DNA from: Alteromonas lipotrueae
GTDB taxonomy: Bacteria > Pseudomonadota > Gammaproteobacteria > Enterobacterales > Alteromonadaceae
Reading direction: 5' to 3'
NCBI RefSeq assembly: GCF_019249215.1
Contig: NZ_JAESDI010000002.1
Location: 62,001 to 126,000 of the forward strand
Length of the DNA stretch: 64,000 nucleotides
The notes beneath the pieces were generated by a model, which did no database searches, was not told where the DNA came from, and saw only the letters and a list, made by a program, of their open reading frames with translations. Shown piece by piece: positions 1 to 9,594 of the stretch (positions within the stretch are counted from its first letter, which is position 1; every line of letters starts with the position of its first letter). A program made the position numbers and the translations under genes.

Positions 1-87
1 GCCGACTATTGTGCGTTTCCTGTTGCCTCTGTAGAGCTTGAAAAAGTGACCTTGCCGGGCAAGTTAAGCCCCGGTCTAACACTTTAA
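1..87 (+). CDS. astD: C-terminal end of succinylglutamate semialdehyde dehydrogenase (partial)
   Basis: An open frame enters from the left edge and ends at a TAA at 85-87, giving the last 28 residues (ADYCAFPVASVELEKV... ending SPGLTL). This closely resembles the C-terminus of gammaproteobacterial AstD, where the E. coli tail has ADYCAWPMASLESD and LPATLNPGL as I remember it. AstD oxidises N-succinylglutamate semialdehyde in the arginine succinyltransferase (AST) catabolic pathway. A rho-independent hairpin follows directly. The downstream DUF1338 gene is, as I recall, a common neighbour of ast genes in related genera. The assignment rests on a short tail only. Confidence 0.75.
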   Translation, partial: ADYCAFPVASVELEKVTLPGKLSPGLTL

Positions 88-103
88 AGAAACCACTACA
101 GAC

Positions 104-130
104 AAAGCCGCTATCAATAGCGGCTTTATT
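104..130 (+). terminator. Rho-independent terminator after astD
   Basis: A 10-bp perfect stem (AAAGCCGCTA at 104-113, TAGCGGCTTT at 118-127) with a TCAA loop is followed by a T-rich tract. It sits 16 bases after the astD stop. Confidence 0.8.
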
Positions 131-194
131 TATTGGTTTCTATTTATAAGTTTTTATTTACCCTCGCTACACTGGAAAAAAAAGGACACACCCC

Positions 195-1001
195 ATGCAT
201 AACAACATCGATACGCTCTTTGCCAACATGTGGGACGATTATGTTGCTATTACCCCTTCAGCTCACAAAATTCATGCATTACTTGCCGATGATGAGAGCA
301 CGAACAACATTGTTAACGACCATGTTGCTTTTAGGACCTTCGCATTAGATAAAACTACGCTAGAAAAATTGGCCGCGCACTTTCTTGCCCTTGGTTATTC
401 CGAAATGGGAGATTACAATTTCGAAGCGAAGAAGCTAACCGCCAAGCATTTCGAACACCCTGATGACACCAAACCAAAAGTATTTATCAGCGAATTGAGG
501 GTAAACGAACTGTCTGAAAATGCGCAGGCCATAATTCAAAAGCTGGTGGCGCAAATGGATGCCGATGTAGTGACTGCTGACAACTTCCTTTATTCAGGCC
601 GTCACTGGGACATTAGTAAAGCCGACTACGATGCTCTACTTAGTGAGTCAGAATATGCAGCATGGTTGGCAGCATGGGGATTCCGCGCCAATCACTTCAC
701 GGTTAGCGTGAATCATTTAGGGCAGACTGATGAGCTTTCAGATGTAAATGCGCGTCTTAAAGAAGCCGGTTTTGTGCTAAACACCTCTGGCGGCGAAATA
801 AAAGGCGGGCCTGAGGTATTCTTAGCGCAGTCGTCTACTATGGCCGACCGCGCTCCTGTGAATTTTTCTGACGAGACCGCTGCCATTCCTAGCTGTTTCT
901 ACGAATTTGCTCAGCGCTACGACATGCCTAATGGCAAACGTTACCAAGGCTTTGTAGCAGCGTCCGCTGATAAGATTTTTGAAAGCACCAACGCCAGTTA
1001 G
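195..1001 (+). CDS. DUF1338 family protein (HglS-like putative 2-oxoadipate dioxygenase/decarboxylase)
   Basis: This 268-residue protein matches the DUF1338 family. Characterised members (HglS type) are Fe(II) enzymes that convert 2-oxoadipate to 2-hydroxyglutarate in lysine catabolism. Three likely metal ligands are visible: His43 in NDHVAFRTF, the His in FRANHFTVSVNHL, and the Glu in SCFYEFAQRY. The start has an AAGGA ribosome binding site about 9 bases upstream. The gene stands alone between the astD terminator and a convergent terminator. Next to astD it may act in amino-acid catabolism, but the substrate of this shorter version is not known from sequence. Confidence 0.8.
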   Translation: MHNNIDTLFANMWDDYVAITPSAHKIHALLADDESTNNIVNDHVAFRTFALDKTTLEKLAAHFLALGYSEMGDYNFEAKKLTAKHFEHPDDTKPKVFISELRVNELSENAQAIIQKLVAQMDADVVTADNFLYSGRHWDISKADYDALLSESEYAAWLAAWGFRANHFTVSVNHLGQTDELSDVNARLKEAGFVLNTSGGEIKGGPEVFLAQSSTMADRAPVNFSDETAAIPSCFYEFAQRYDMPNGKRYQGFVAASADKIFESTNAS

Positions 1002-1057
1002 ATAGTTTACTCTTTAAATCGGCACACGCTAAACGAAAAATAAGAAGTACAATGGAT

Positions 1058-1077
1058 AAAAGGGTGAAAGCCCTTTT
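1058..1077. terminator. Bidirectional terminator between convergent genes
   Basis: AAAAGGG (1058-1064) pairs with CCCTTTT (1071-1077) around a TGAAAG loop. A-runs and T-runs on both sides let it serve the DUF1338 gene (+) and the GGDEF gene (-). It overlaps the stop codon of the minus-strand gene. Confidence 0.65.
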
Positions 1078-3247
1078 ATTCGTTGTCTGGAAAGGTACCT
1101 TTTGGGTTAGTGTGCCTTGCAAGGAACTGATCGTAGGGCATGGGCTTATCGAAATAGAAGCCCTGCATGAGGTTCACGTCTGCATTTTCCATAAAGGGCA
1201 AATAAGACTCCTGCTCTACCCCTTCCACCACAATTTCAATTTGCAATCTGTTGAGCATGGCCACCACACCGCAAAATAGCGCATTCGCTTTACTGTTGTT
1301 GTGGATATCTTTAACCAAGCTTCTGTCTACTTTTACAACTTCAAAATGAAAGTTTCGAAGATAACTTAAGGAAGAAAAACCGCTGCCAAAATCGTCCAGT
1401 GAAAGACGGAAACCAACGTCGCGTAGGCTATTTAGCGCAGCAAGCGCGGCTTTTTCATCTCTGATAAAAATAGACTCGGTGAGTTCAAGTTCAATCATGT
1501 CGGTTCGCACTGAACAGTCATTGCAAATTTTCGTGGCTTGGGCGGGGAAGTCGGTGTCTAGCATTTGGTTTACACTGATATTAATTGAAAGCGGGATACT
1601 CTCCCCTTGCTGCGCTTCCATCATGGCAATGTAGTCACATGCAGCTTCCAGTGCTTGCAAACCAATCAGCCGGTCTAGATCGTGCTCTTCAGCAATGGGG
1701 ATAAATACCAAAGGAGACACAACACCTTGCAGACCAGATATCCACCGGCAAAGCACCTCAGCGCCTTTCAAATTACCCTGCAAGTCATACTTGCCTTGAA
1801 TATAATAGTCGAGCAAGTTGTTTTCGATGGCTTTACGCAAATCGTTAACCATACTGACCTGCTGCGAAATTCTTTCATAAAGCCCATCTTCATAGACATT
1901 CACTTGGCCTTTGCCAAGTTTTTTAGCGTGATACATCGCCGCATCTGCGCATTGCACAACGCCCTCAATACTCGTATTGTGTTCGGGAAATTTGGCAATG
2001 CCGATACTTGCAGACAGTTTCAATTCGACCTTTTTAGTTACCACAACATCTTCTTCGATGAGCCGAATGAGCGCTTCGGATTTCTCCACCGCCCATTCAG
2101 TATGTTGCCTAGGAAACACAGCGATAAACTCATCTCCTCCCCATCGCGCCACATCCCCAAACGGCCCAAAAGAAGCGGTGAGCAATGCAGCAACGCGCTG
2201 AAGCTCCATATCGCCTTTCTCGTGCCCTGCGGTATCGTTAATCGCTTTGAACCCATCAAGGTCGATGAACACCACTAGGAAGTCTGTCTGACTGTCGAAA
2301 AGGTTTTGAAAAATATCACGTAGAGCGCTTCGATTACTGAGTCCGGTTAATTCATCGTACAGAGCAAGTTGCTTTAACCGCGCTTCATTGCGTTTACGTT
2401 CACTAATATCACGCATAGTGGCAATAAGCGACGAGGAGGCTTGCAGGTAATTATCAAAAACAGATACGGAGATATCAACCGGTGTATTTTTTCCTACTCT
2501 GGGCACAATAACAGACTCAAACCTAAGCTGTTTTTTATGATGCAGGTTGTTTAAATTAACTTTTGCCCCCATCAGCAAATCATTGAGATTAAGGTTGATA
2601 CAGGCCATCTTGTCTGGCGCACCTACCATCTTCACAAACGCTTCATTACATTCGTTTATGCTTAAATTGGGGGATAATACCAACATAGGTTCACGGGAAT
2701 TTGCAAAGGCAGATGCCATTAATTGGAAGGATTGCTCCGCTTGCCTTTGCTGCGTGATGTCTCTCGTGGTACCCACTATTTGCAAGGCTTCACCACTACT
2801 GCCCCGCTTGAGCACACGCCCTCTCAAACGAACCCATTGTAACTGGCCTTGTATGCTCATACGAAAAGAAAGCTCTATGCGTTCGCGCCCACCATGAAGC
2901 GCCATCGACCATTGAAACTGTAAGTTTTCCAAGTCGTCTTCATGCACTAACGCCATTAAGTCGATTGGAGTTCCAGACCAGGTAGATTCACTTTCTGAAT
3001 TGAGTGAAAAGGCACGAATATCAATAATGTCATGGCTTGCCTGCCAATCCCAAAATGACTCTTGCGATGCCCATAAAGACAGTTCTAGTTTTTTCTGGGA
3101 TTGCTGACTGAAAAGTAGTGAATTGTATAGCTCGTCAGCCTTAAGCAACAGCAGGGATTCTGCTTTTTCCCTTGCCGTTTTTTCACGCTGAAGCCGCCTT
3201 TCTAAGCTTTGTAGTTTTTTCTCTAGAGGATCTAGATCGGCGCCCAT
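1076..3247 (-). CDS. PAS-GGDEF-EAL cyclic-di-GMP signalling protein, partner of H-NOX
   Basis: The 723-residue cytoplasmic protein begins with a charged coiled coil (about residues 5-40). Two PAS-like regions follow (about 55-165 and 175-285, ending in VGTTRDITQ and IATMRDISER), then a GGDEF domain and an EAL domain. GGDEF is intact at 370-374 (RWGGDEF). The EAL signature is altered to EVL (Glu497 in GAEVLCRW), but ELTES, LDDFGSGFSS and VKVDRSLV, which carry metal and base residues, are present. It may therefore make c-di-GMP, degrade it, or both. It starts 3 bases after the H-NOX gene, so the two are almost certainly co-transcribed, and the H-NOX protein probably controls it in response to NO. 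There is no transmembrane segment. Confidence 0.9.
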   Translation of the reverse strand: MGADLDPLEKKLQSLERRLQREKTAREKAESLLLLKADELYNSLLFSQQSQKKLELSLWASQESFWDWQASHDIIDIRAFSLNSESESTWSGTPIDLMALVHEDDLENLQFQWSMALHGGRERIELSFRMSIQGQLQWVRLRGRVLKRGSSGEALQIVGTTRDITQQRQAEQSFQLMASAFANSREPMLVLSPNLSINECNEAFVKMVGAPDKMACINLNLNDLLMGAKVNLNNLHHKKQLRFESVIVPRVGKNTPVDISVSVFDNYLQASSSLIATMRDISERKRNEARLKQLALYDELTGLSNRSALRDIFQNLFDSQTDFLVVFIDLDGFKAINDTAGHEKGDMELQRVAALLTASFGPFGDVARWGGDEFIAVFPRQHTEWAVEKSEALIRLIEEDVVVTKKVELKLSASIGIAKFPEHNTSIEGVVQCADAAMYHAKKLGKGQVNVYEDGLYERISQQVSMVNDLRKAIENNLLDYYIQGKYDLQGNLKGAEVLCRWISGLQGVVSPLVFIPIAEEHDLDRLIGLQALEAACDYIAMMEAQQGESIPLSINISVNQMLDTDFPAQATKICNDCSVRTDMIELELTESIFIRDEKAALAALNSLRDVGFRLSLDDFGSGFSSLSYLRNFHFEVVKVDRSLVKDIHNNSKANALFCGVVAMLNRLQIEIVVEGVEQESYLPFMENADVNLMQGFYFDKPMPYDQFLARHTNPKGTFPDNE

Positions 3248-3250
3248 AGG

Positions 3251-3787
3251 CTACACAACCTGAATACTAAATTCGTAAGTATGAGGGAATGACATTTGAT
3301 GAGTTTCACGTTCTAGCGTGCAATCGAAGTGCACTGCTGCTGCATCCATCAACCCTTCAGCAAGGGGATACAATTCTCGTTCCGAGAAGTAGCGCAAGCG
3401 CATACTACTATCGGTTCTAGATATAACAGTAAACCTAGGCAAATCAGCATCTGGATAGAGCTTGCGCACTTGAACATGAATGTCACCATCAAGGTGCTCT
3501 AGCAACTGCAAAATGTCTTTCGTGTCCGCAAGTACATTGCCATGTACTTGCGCCAACTTACCAAAAAGGTAAACCCCAAAATCGTACAGCAGTTCATTAA
3601 CCGACTTACCGGTTTTCGCGGTAAGGATAGATAAGATTTTCTGCATTTCTTCAAAAGGATAATAGCCGACCGCAGTATAAGCTCCGTCGTTTGTTAACTC
3701 GGCTTCGACAATCACTTCGTCGGCAAATTCAGGCGATACTTTCTCTTCTAGCATGTCTATCAGCGAAGTAAATACAATCCCTAACAT
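3251..3787 (-). CDS. H-NOX heme nitric oxide/oxygen-binding sensor
   Basis: The 178-residue protein has the length and pattern of a stand-alone bacterial H-NOX domain. The expected proximal heme ligand is His104 (HLDGDIHVQV), followed by the conserved Pro118. The YxSxR motif that holds the heme propionates is complete at Tyr133-Ser135-Arg137 (YFSER). In relatives such as Shewanella and Legionella, H-NOX proteins bind NO and regulate a partner c-di-GMP enzyme or histidine kinase encoded beside them. Here the partner is the PAS-GGDEF-EAL protein 3 bases downstream. The distal pocket residue that would set NO versus O2 selectivity was not identified, but NO sensing is the usual case for facultative gammaproteobacteria. 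Confidence 0.92.
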   Translation of the reverse strand: MLGIVFTSLIDMLEEKVSPEFADEVIVEAELTNDGAYTAVGYYPFEEMQKILSILTAKTGKSVNELLYDFGVYLFGKLAQVHGNVLADTKDILQLLEHLDGDIHVQVRKLYPDADLPRFTVISRTDSSMRLRYFSERELYPLAEGLMDAAAVHFDCTLERETHQMSFPHTYEFSIQVV

Positions 3788-3847
3788 ACGGTCCCCTTAT
3801 ACGATTAATAATAGTGTAGTTCAGTCACACCCAACGACAACCAATGT

Positions 3848-6154
3848 TTATGAAATATCATTATCTTGGGTGTCTGAACTAACGTCACTCGAAGCGCTTT
3901 GACTTTTTACCACTTCAACACTATCAACCCGCTGTAAACCTCGAGGTAATTTGTTTCCTCTTCGCCCTCGCTCTCCATAATAGTGTTCTAAATCTGAGGC
4001 AGACAACGTCATATTACGTTTACCCGCGGTAACTTTTAATGAAGCGCCATCAGGCACTACTGCCAATACGGTCACAAACTCTTCGCGGGATTGCGCTTTG
4101 GCACCAGGAATATTAATTAGCTTATTCCCTTTCCCTTTACCGAGGCTTGGCAAGTCTTTAAGCGGGAACAGCAACATACGCCCTTCGTTCGAAATGGTTA
4201 AACACCAATCTGACTCAGGGTTAGTGACAGGTTTAGGCTTCATTACCTTGGCGGCTGTTGGCAAAGAAAGATATGCTTTCCCCGCCTTATTTTTGCTCAC
4301 CATGTCTTTGAATGTACCTACAAAACCGTAGCCTGCATCCGAGCCAACTAAAAATTTAGCCTCGTCTGATGCCATAATAACGTGTTCAAACGACTCACCA
4401 CCTACCAATGCAAAACGCCCTGTCAGCGGTTCCCCCTGACTCCGCGCCGATGGCAAACCATGAGCATCACAGGAGAAAGTACGTCCCGAGGTATCCATGA
4501 ACACCGCAGGCTGATTACTTTTTCCTTCTGCACTGGATAGGTAGCCATCGCCCGCTTTGTAACTTAATCCTTCAGCATCAATGTCATGACCTTTGGCGCA
4601 ACGTGCCCACCCTTTTTCTGATAACACGACGGTGACAGATTCAGCTGGCACGAGTTCTTTTTCTGATAATGCTTTCGCCTCTCCGCGCTCAACAATAGGT
4701 GAACGTCTATCATCACCATACTTTTCAGCATCGGCGAGAATTTCTTTCTTGATAAGCGTTTTTAAGCGGCGATCTGAGCCTAGCAAGGTTTGCAATTTAT
4801 CACGCTCTGCTGCCAGCTCGTCTTGCTCGCCCTTAATTTTCATTTCTTCAAGCTTGGCTAAATGACGAAGCTTTAACTCTAGTATTGCCTCTGCTTGCTT
4901 ATCGCTAAGCGAGAACCGCGAGATTAATTCTTGCTTGGGTTTTTCATAAGTACGAATAATTTCGATAACTTCATCGATATTCAAAAAGGCAATGAGCAAG
5001 CCTTCTAAAATATGTAAACGAGCCAGCACTTTGTCTAATCGGTACTGAAGCCGACGGGTCACTGTCTCTTTTCGGTAAACCAACCATTCAGATAAAATAG
5101 TACGAAGATCTTTAACCTTAGGACGACCATCCAAACCAATCATGTTTAGGTTTACGCGATAGTTCTTTTCTAAATCGGTAGTCGCAAACAAATGCTGCAT
5201 TAACTGGGCAGTATCGATACGGTTTGAACGCGGCGTAATAATTAAGCGGGTAGGGTTTTCGTGGTCTGACTCGTCGCGTAAATCGCTAACCATTGGCAGC
5301 TTCTTAGCCTGCATCTGCCCAGCGATTTGTTCTAGAATTTTACCACCTGATGCCTGGTGAGGCAGCGCAGTAACAACAATATCACCATTTTCTTCGTGGA
5401 ACACCGCACGCATTTTAATAGAGCCGCGGCCGGTTTCGTAAAGTTTACGAATATCAGCTCTAGGCGTAATAACTTCAGCTTCGGTAGGATAATCTGGCCC
5501 ATTAACGTGCTCTAGCACATCGCTAAGCTCTGCTTTACTGTTGTCGAGCAACATGGCACAGGCATAAGCCAATTCACGCACATTATGTGGAGGAATATCT
5601 GTTGCCATACCAACAGCAATACCGGTAACGCCATTAAGCAAGATATGCGGCAAACGAGCGGGTAGCACACAAGGCTCTTCTAATGTGCCATCGAAATTAG
5701 GGGTCCAATCGACGGTGCCTTGACCTAACTCATCCAGTAATACTTCTGCAAAACGAGAAAGTTTAGCCTCGGTATATCGCATGGCAGCAAAAGATTTAGG
5801 GTCGTCCGGTGCGCCCCAGTTTCCTTGCCCATCGACTAACGGGTAGCGGTAAGAAAAGGGCTGCGCCATCAATACCATGGCTTCATAACACGCGGAATCT
5901 CCATGAGGATGAAACTTACCTAATACATCCCCTACCGTTCTAGCCGACTTTTTATACTTAGCATTGGCGCTCAGTCCTAAGTCAGACATCGCGTATATAA
6001 TGCGTCGTTGTACAGGTTTTAGGCCGTCGGCAATATGAGGTAGGGCTCGGTCCATGATGACGTACATGGAATAGTTTAAGTAAGCGTCTTCGGTAAAGCG
6101 CCTTAAAGGCAGTTGTTCTACACCGTCGCGGTTAATAATAATCTCGTCGCTCAT
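3848..6154 (-). CDS. parC: DNA topoisomerase IV subunit A
   Basis: This 768-residue protein is the DNA-cleaving subunit of topoisomerase IV, which separates linked daughter chromosomes. The winged-helix breakage region carries the catalytic Tyr127 ([11 protein letters not shown]). The quinolone-resistance region reads [13 protein letters not shown] with Ser87 and Glu91 (E. coli Ser80 and Glu84), so it has the wild-type, quinolone-sensitive residues. The C-terminal half has the beta-pinwheel repeats typical of ParC rather than GyrA, and no GyrA box was noticed. parE is not adjacent: upstream is a divergent histidine kinase, downstream is the H-NOX pair 60 bases away. Confidence 0.96.
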   Translation of the reverse strand: MSDEIIINRDGVEQLPLRRFTEDAYLNYSMYVIMDRALPHIADGLKPVQRRIIYAMSDLGLSANAKYKKSARTVGDVLGKFHPHGDSACYEAMVLMAQPFSYRYPLVDGQGNWGAPDDPKSFAAMRYTEAKLSRFAEVLLDELGQGTVDWTPNFDGTLEEPCVLPARLPHILLNGVTGIAVGMATDIPPHNVRELAYACAMLLDNSKAELSDVLEHVNGPDYPTEAEVITPRADIRKLYETGRGSIKMRAVFHEENGDIVVTALPHQASGGKILEQIAGQMQAKKLPMVSDLRDESDHENPTRLIITPRSNRIDTAQLMQHLFATTDLEKNYRVNLNMIGLDGRPKVKDLRTILSEWLVYRKETVTRRLQYRLDKVLARLHILEGLLIAFLNIDEVIEIIRTYEKPKQELISRFSLSDKQAEAILELKLRHLAKLEEMKIKGEQDELAAERDKLQTLLGSDRRLKTLIKKEILADAEKYGDDRRSPIVERGEAKALSEKELVPAESVTVVLSEKGWARCAKGHDIDAEGLSYKAGDGYLSSAEGKSNQPAVFMDTSGRTFSCDAHGLPSARSQGEPLTGRFALVGGESFEHVIMASDEAKFLVGSDAGYGFVGTFKDMVSKNKAGKAYLSLPTAAKVMKPKPVTNPESDWCLTISNEGRMLLFPLKDLPSLGKGKGNKLINIPGAKAQSREEFVTVLAVVPDGASLKVTAGKRNMTLSASDLEHYYGERGRRGNKLPRGLQRVDSVEVVKSQSASSDVSSDTQDNDIS

Positions 6155-6448
6155 GATAATTTTTTCGTTTTGTTATTTTCACAATACAGCGTTAATGCCA
6201 AGCATTTAGTTTATTTAAACAGGTAGCAGCGTTAACGAACGGCGTGTTTATGTGGAAGTGTCTAACCACAAAATAGGACTTTTTATTAAGCCTTCAATGT
6301 TTCTATTGTGGGGGAAACTAAGGGCTAGTGCAATAATCACTATTAGGTTAACTGACTAGGACGATGGACGTTAATGTTTCAATCTTTTGTACAATTGTCC
6401 GTCAGAGTGGTTTAATAACAATAGAAGAAGATTAAGAAGCTATTCAGG
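6155..6448. other. Intergenic region between divergent parC and hybrid kinase
   Basis: These 294 bases hold the promoters of parC (minus) and the kinase (plus). No convincing small gene, RNA or operator was seen. Confidence 0.5.
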
Positions 6449-9400
6449 ATGTATTTGTTTCGAATTTTTACACTGCTGTGCGTACTATTTTGGCTTACCG
6501 CCCCTCAATCAAGTCACGCTCAGCACATTGAGCAACTTTTCGATGAAGATGCTTCTTTAGACCTCTCTGACTCCCTGTACTATTTATACGAAACCAATCT
6601 GCCACTCACAATAAACGATGTAAGTAGACGTCGCAGCGACTTTCGAATGCATCCCTATAGTAACCCTAACTTTGGTTTTAGAGACAAAGGAATGTGGTTA
6701 CTAACGTCATTTTCCAACGTGTCAAACCAAGAGAACTGGGTATTTTCCATCAATTTTAGCCAACTCGACAAAGTCGATTTCTATTTGGTTAAAAACGGAG
6801 AAGTATTGCAGCAAAGCCATCAGGGTAAATCTCAAAAAGAACAAATTTTTCGTATCCCCACATTACGGGTAAGGCTGGCCAACGCTGAGCGGGTTGATTT
6901 ATTTATACGTGTTGAAAGCCAATCATCAAGCCTTATCACGCCATTAAGAGTGCAACCAGAGCCTGTTCATAGCAGTTCGTTCCAAATGGACAGCCTGATG
7001 TGGGGTTTGTTTTACGGTGGTTTGCTGATACTGGCCGTCTATAACCTTGTGCTGTATTTAGGGGTTCACGAGCGTAGCCTTATTGCCTATGTAGGCTATA
7101 TATGCGCCGTTATTCTTTGGCAATTTATTTGGGGCGGCCATATTCACTTGCTGTTTTCAGGGGGGATACCCTTTTGGCTTGTTGGTCACACCGAACTGAT
7201 ATTTGTGATCATAGGTATCTCATCCGGTTTGTTTACCGTGAGCTTCCTAGAAACCAAAAAGAACGCCAAGGCTGCACATCCTGTCATTGTGCTGTTATTG
7301 GCTGTACAAATGGTTATTGGGGTAGTTTGTTTTCTCGGTTTGCTTCCTTCAATCTGGAAGAACAACTTGGTTTATGGTGTAGGTCTTATCGCAATTTGTA
7401 GTTATATATTTGCGGGTATTGAAGCCTTCATTAACCGCTTCCAACCTGCCCGATACTTTATATTTGCATGGGGTATGCTGGCATCAGGTGCCATTATTGG
7501 CATGCTAAGTTTAATAGGCGTACTCCCCTCAAACGACTTCACCACTTACTGTTTCCAAGTGGGTGTATTTTTAGAATCTGGGCTCTTTTCATTCGCGCTA
7601 ATGGAGAAAAGTAGAAGCCAACTTGAGCATGAGGTTGAGCAAGCCACCGACGATTTACGTAATAATATGGAGCTCATTGAAGAGCAAAATGCACGCTTAG
7701 ATATTGCCCGTAAAGATGCAATTAAAGCCAGTAATGTGAAATCGCAATTTCTTGCTAATATGAGCCATGAAATACGTACGCCACTGAATGGTATTCTTGG
7801 GTTTAGCCGAGAACTTACCCACGCTTCTCTGCCATCTGATCAACAAGAACAAGTGCGAATTATTAATACCGCCGCTGACAACTTGCTGACCATAGTGAAC
7901 GATGTCTTAGACTTCTCCAAAATTGAAGCCGGTAAGCTGCAAATCAACAACCAGCCATTTTCTCCCAATACGTTATTGGAAGAAATGGTGACGATTATGG
8001 CGAAGTCCTCCCATTCTAAAAAGTTGGAATTTGTTTTCGATCTAGCGCCCTTGCCAGAAAAGTTAATAGGTGATGTATTCAGAATAAAGCAAATCTTGAA
8101 TAACTTGCTTAGCAACGCCTTAAAATTCACGCCTTCCGGTACTATTACTCTTGCAGTAAGAGGCCGCCCCCTTTTGCACGGAATTCATGAAATTGAGATC
8201 ACCGTTGAAGATACGGGTATAGGCATAAACCGACAGGACAGAAAGAAGCTCTTTAATGCGTTTTCTCAGGTAGATGACTCGATAAACCGAAACTATCAAG
8301 GCACTGGGTTAGGCTTGGTTATTAGTCGTGAGCTAGTTCGATTAATGCGAGGCGATTTAACCCTTAAAAGTACACCAAGGCAAGGCTCCACTTTTGTGGT
8401 TACCCTTAGAACTAACCACCTAAGCCAGAAATATGCATTGAGCACTGATACCGAGTGGCACGGAAAGCATGTGGTTATATTCGACCCCATTCCCGCTACG
8501 CGCCGCGCCAGTGCCTCTATGTTGAAGCAACTTGGCGCTAACGTTACCGCTGTCGAGTCCATCGATTATCTTTCTAGGTTGTCACTACAATCATCTTCCA
8601 CTGATTTCTTTATGGCGACAGTGCCGGTATCGAAAATGGACAAACGGGATGAGTTTTTAAGCCGCTTTGTACAGTTTAATGCCACTAAACGTGTACTTTG
8701 GTATTCCGGCCCAGAGCCTTTTACCCAATACCCGAGTTTATCTCAACACTTTCATACTCAAATACGCATGCCGATGACACTAAGTAAACTCGATGGCTTA
8801 GTGAACAATAAAAAAGCGATGCCTCGAAATCCACTTCAAGATAAGTTGAACTCCCTTCCACGGGCAAGAATTTTAGCCGTGGATGATATGGATATGAACC
8901 TCAAGCTGCTGCATACCTGGCTTGATAACTCCCCCATATCATTAGTGACCACAACAAGTGGGGAAGACGCCGTAAATCAGTGCCAAACCCAAGAGTTCGA
9001 CTTGATATTAATGGATGTTCAAATGCCTATTATGGATGGTCTTCAGGCGTCGCGAGCGATCAGAAAGACCACGCTGAATATGGGCACACCTATTATTGCG
9101 GTAACCGCCCATGCCTTTAAAGAAGAACAAGAGAGGTTATTGGCTTCCGGCATGGACGACTATTTGCCCAAACCCATTGAGATAGGTTCACTGGTAGATC
9201 TTATTCGCTCTTGGTGTCATGTCACAGAGCCAGGGCACATTTTATTACCTTCATTAGACTGGCAGCTTGCGTTAAAGCGTGCACACCAAAACCATGAAGC
9301 AGCAAAGGAATTACTTGAAGACTTTATTACCATGGCGCCGGACATGCTGACGAATTTAAAAGCGCTGTGGAATAAAAGAGACTACGCAGAGCTTAAACTC

Positions 9401-9580
9401 GAAATTCATAAGCTGCATGGGGCATGTTGCTACATAGGAGCCCCGCGACTGCAAAGTTTGGCAGATGAGCTCGAAAGCGCCCTTAAGTTAGGGCAACATT
9501 TTCTAGTCGCTGAGAATCTGCCATTATTACTTGATGAAATTGAGCGAGTCTGTTCAGAAGGGCAGACGCGCGCAGGTTAG
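6449..9580 (+). CDS. 7TMR-DISM hybrid sensor histidine kinase with HPt domain
   Basis: The 1043-residue membrane protein has a signal peptide (about 1-25) and a periplasmic 7TMR-DISMED2-like domain (about 30-175). Seven transmembrane helices follow (about 180-390), then a coiled coil and a HisKA domain with His440 (ANMSHEIRTPLNGILGF). The ATPase domain carries NNLLSNALKFT and GTGLGLVISREL. A receiver-like region (about 665-800) lacks the phospho-acceptor Asp. A true receiver with Asp856 (LILMDVQMPIMDG) and a C-terminal HPt domain with His987 (EIHKLHGACC) complete the phosphorelay. The sensor resembles LadS/RetS-type kinases, while the HK-REC-HPt order is that of BarA-type tripartite kinases. 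No response regulator is next to it, so its partner is encoded elsewhere. Confidence 0.93.
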   Translation: MYLFRIFTLLCVLFWLTAPQSSHAQHIEQLFDEDASLDLSDSLYYLYETNLPLTINDVSRRRSDFRMHPYSNPNFGFRDKGMWLLTSFSNVSNQENWVFSINFSQLDKVDFYLVKNGEVLQQSHQGKSQKEQIFRIPTLRVRLANAERVDLFIRVESQSSSLITPLRVQPEPVHSSSFQMDSLMWGLFYGGLLILAVYNLVLYLGVHERSLIAYVGYICAVILWQFIWGGHIHLLFSGGIPFWLVGHTELIFVIIGISSGLFTVSFLETKKNAKAAHPVIVLLLAVQMVIGVVCFLGLLPSIWKNNLVYGVGLIAICSYIFAGIEAFINRFQPARYFIFAWGMLASGAIIGMLSLIGVLPSNDFTTYCFQVGVFLESGLFSFALMEKSRSQLEHEVEQATDDLRNNMELIEEQNARLDIARKDAIKASNVKSQFLANMSHEIRTPLNGILGFSRELTHASLPSDQQEQVRIINTAADNLLTIVNDVLDFSKIEAGKLQINNQPFSPNTLLEEMVTIMAKSSHSKKLEFVFDLAPLPEKLIGDVFRIKQILNNLLSNALKFTPSGTITLAVRGRPLLHGIHEIEITVEDTGIGINRQDRKKLFNAFSQVDDSINRNYQGTGLGLVISRELVRLMRGDLTLKSTPRQGSTFVVTLRTNHLSQKYALSTDTEWHGKHVVIFDPIPATRRASASMLKQLGANVTAVESIDYLSRLSLQSSSTDFFMATVPVSKMDKRDEFLSRFVQFNATKRVLWYSGPEPFTQYPSLSQHFHTQIRMPMTLSKLDGLVNNKKAMPRNPLQDKLNSLPRARILAVDDMDMNLKLLHTWLDNSPISLVTTTSGEDAVNQCQTQEFDLILMDVQMPIMDGLQASRAIRKTTLNMGTPIIAVTAHAFKEEQERLLASGMDDYLPKPIEIGSLVDLIRSWCHVTEPGHILLPSLDWQLALKRAHQNHEAAKELLEDFITMAPDMLTNLKALWNKRDYAELKLEIHKLHGACCYIGAPRLQSLADELESALKLGQHFLVAENLPLLLDEIERVCSEGQTRAG

Positions 9581-9594
9581 CCTAACCCAAGTTA

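Noticed and set aside
1682..2278. 198-codon plus-strand frame inside the GGDEF-EAL gene
   Set aside because: It is the antisense shadow of a well-supported gene; the product has no motif and no ribosome binding site.
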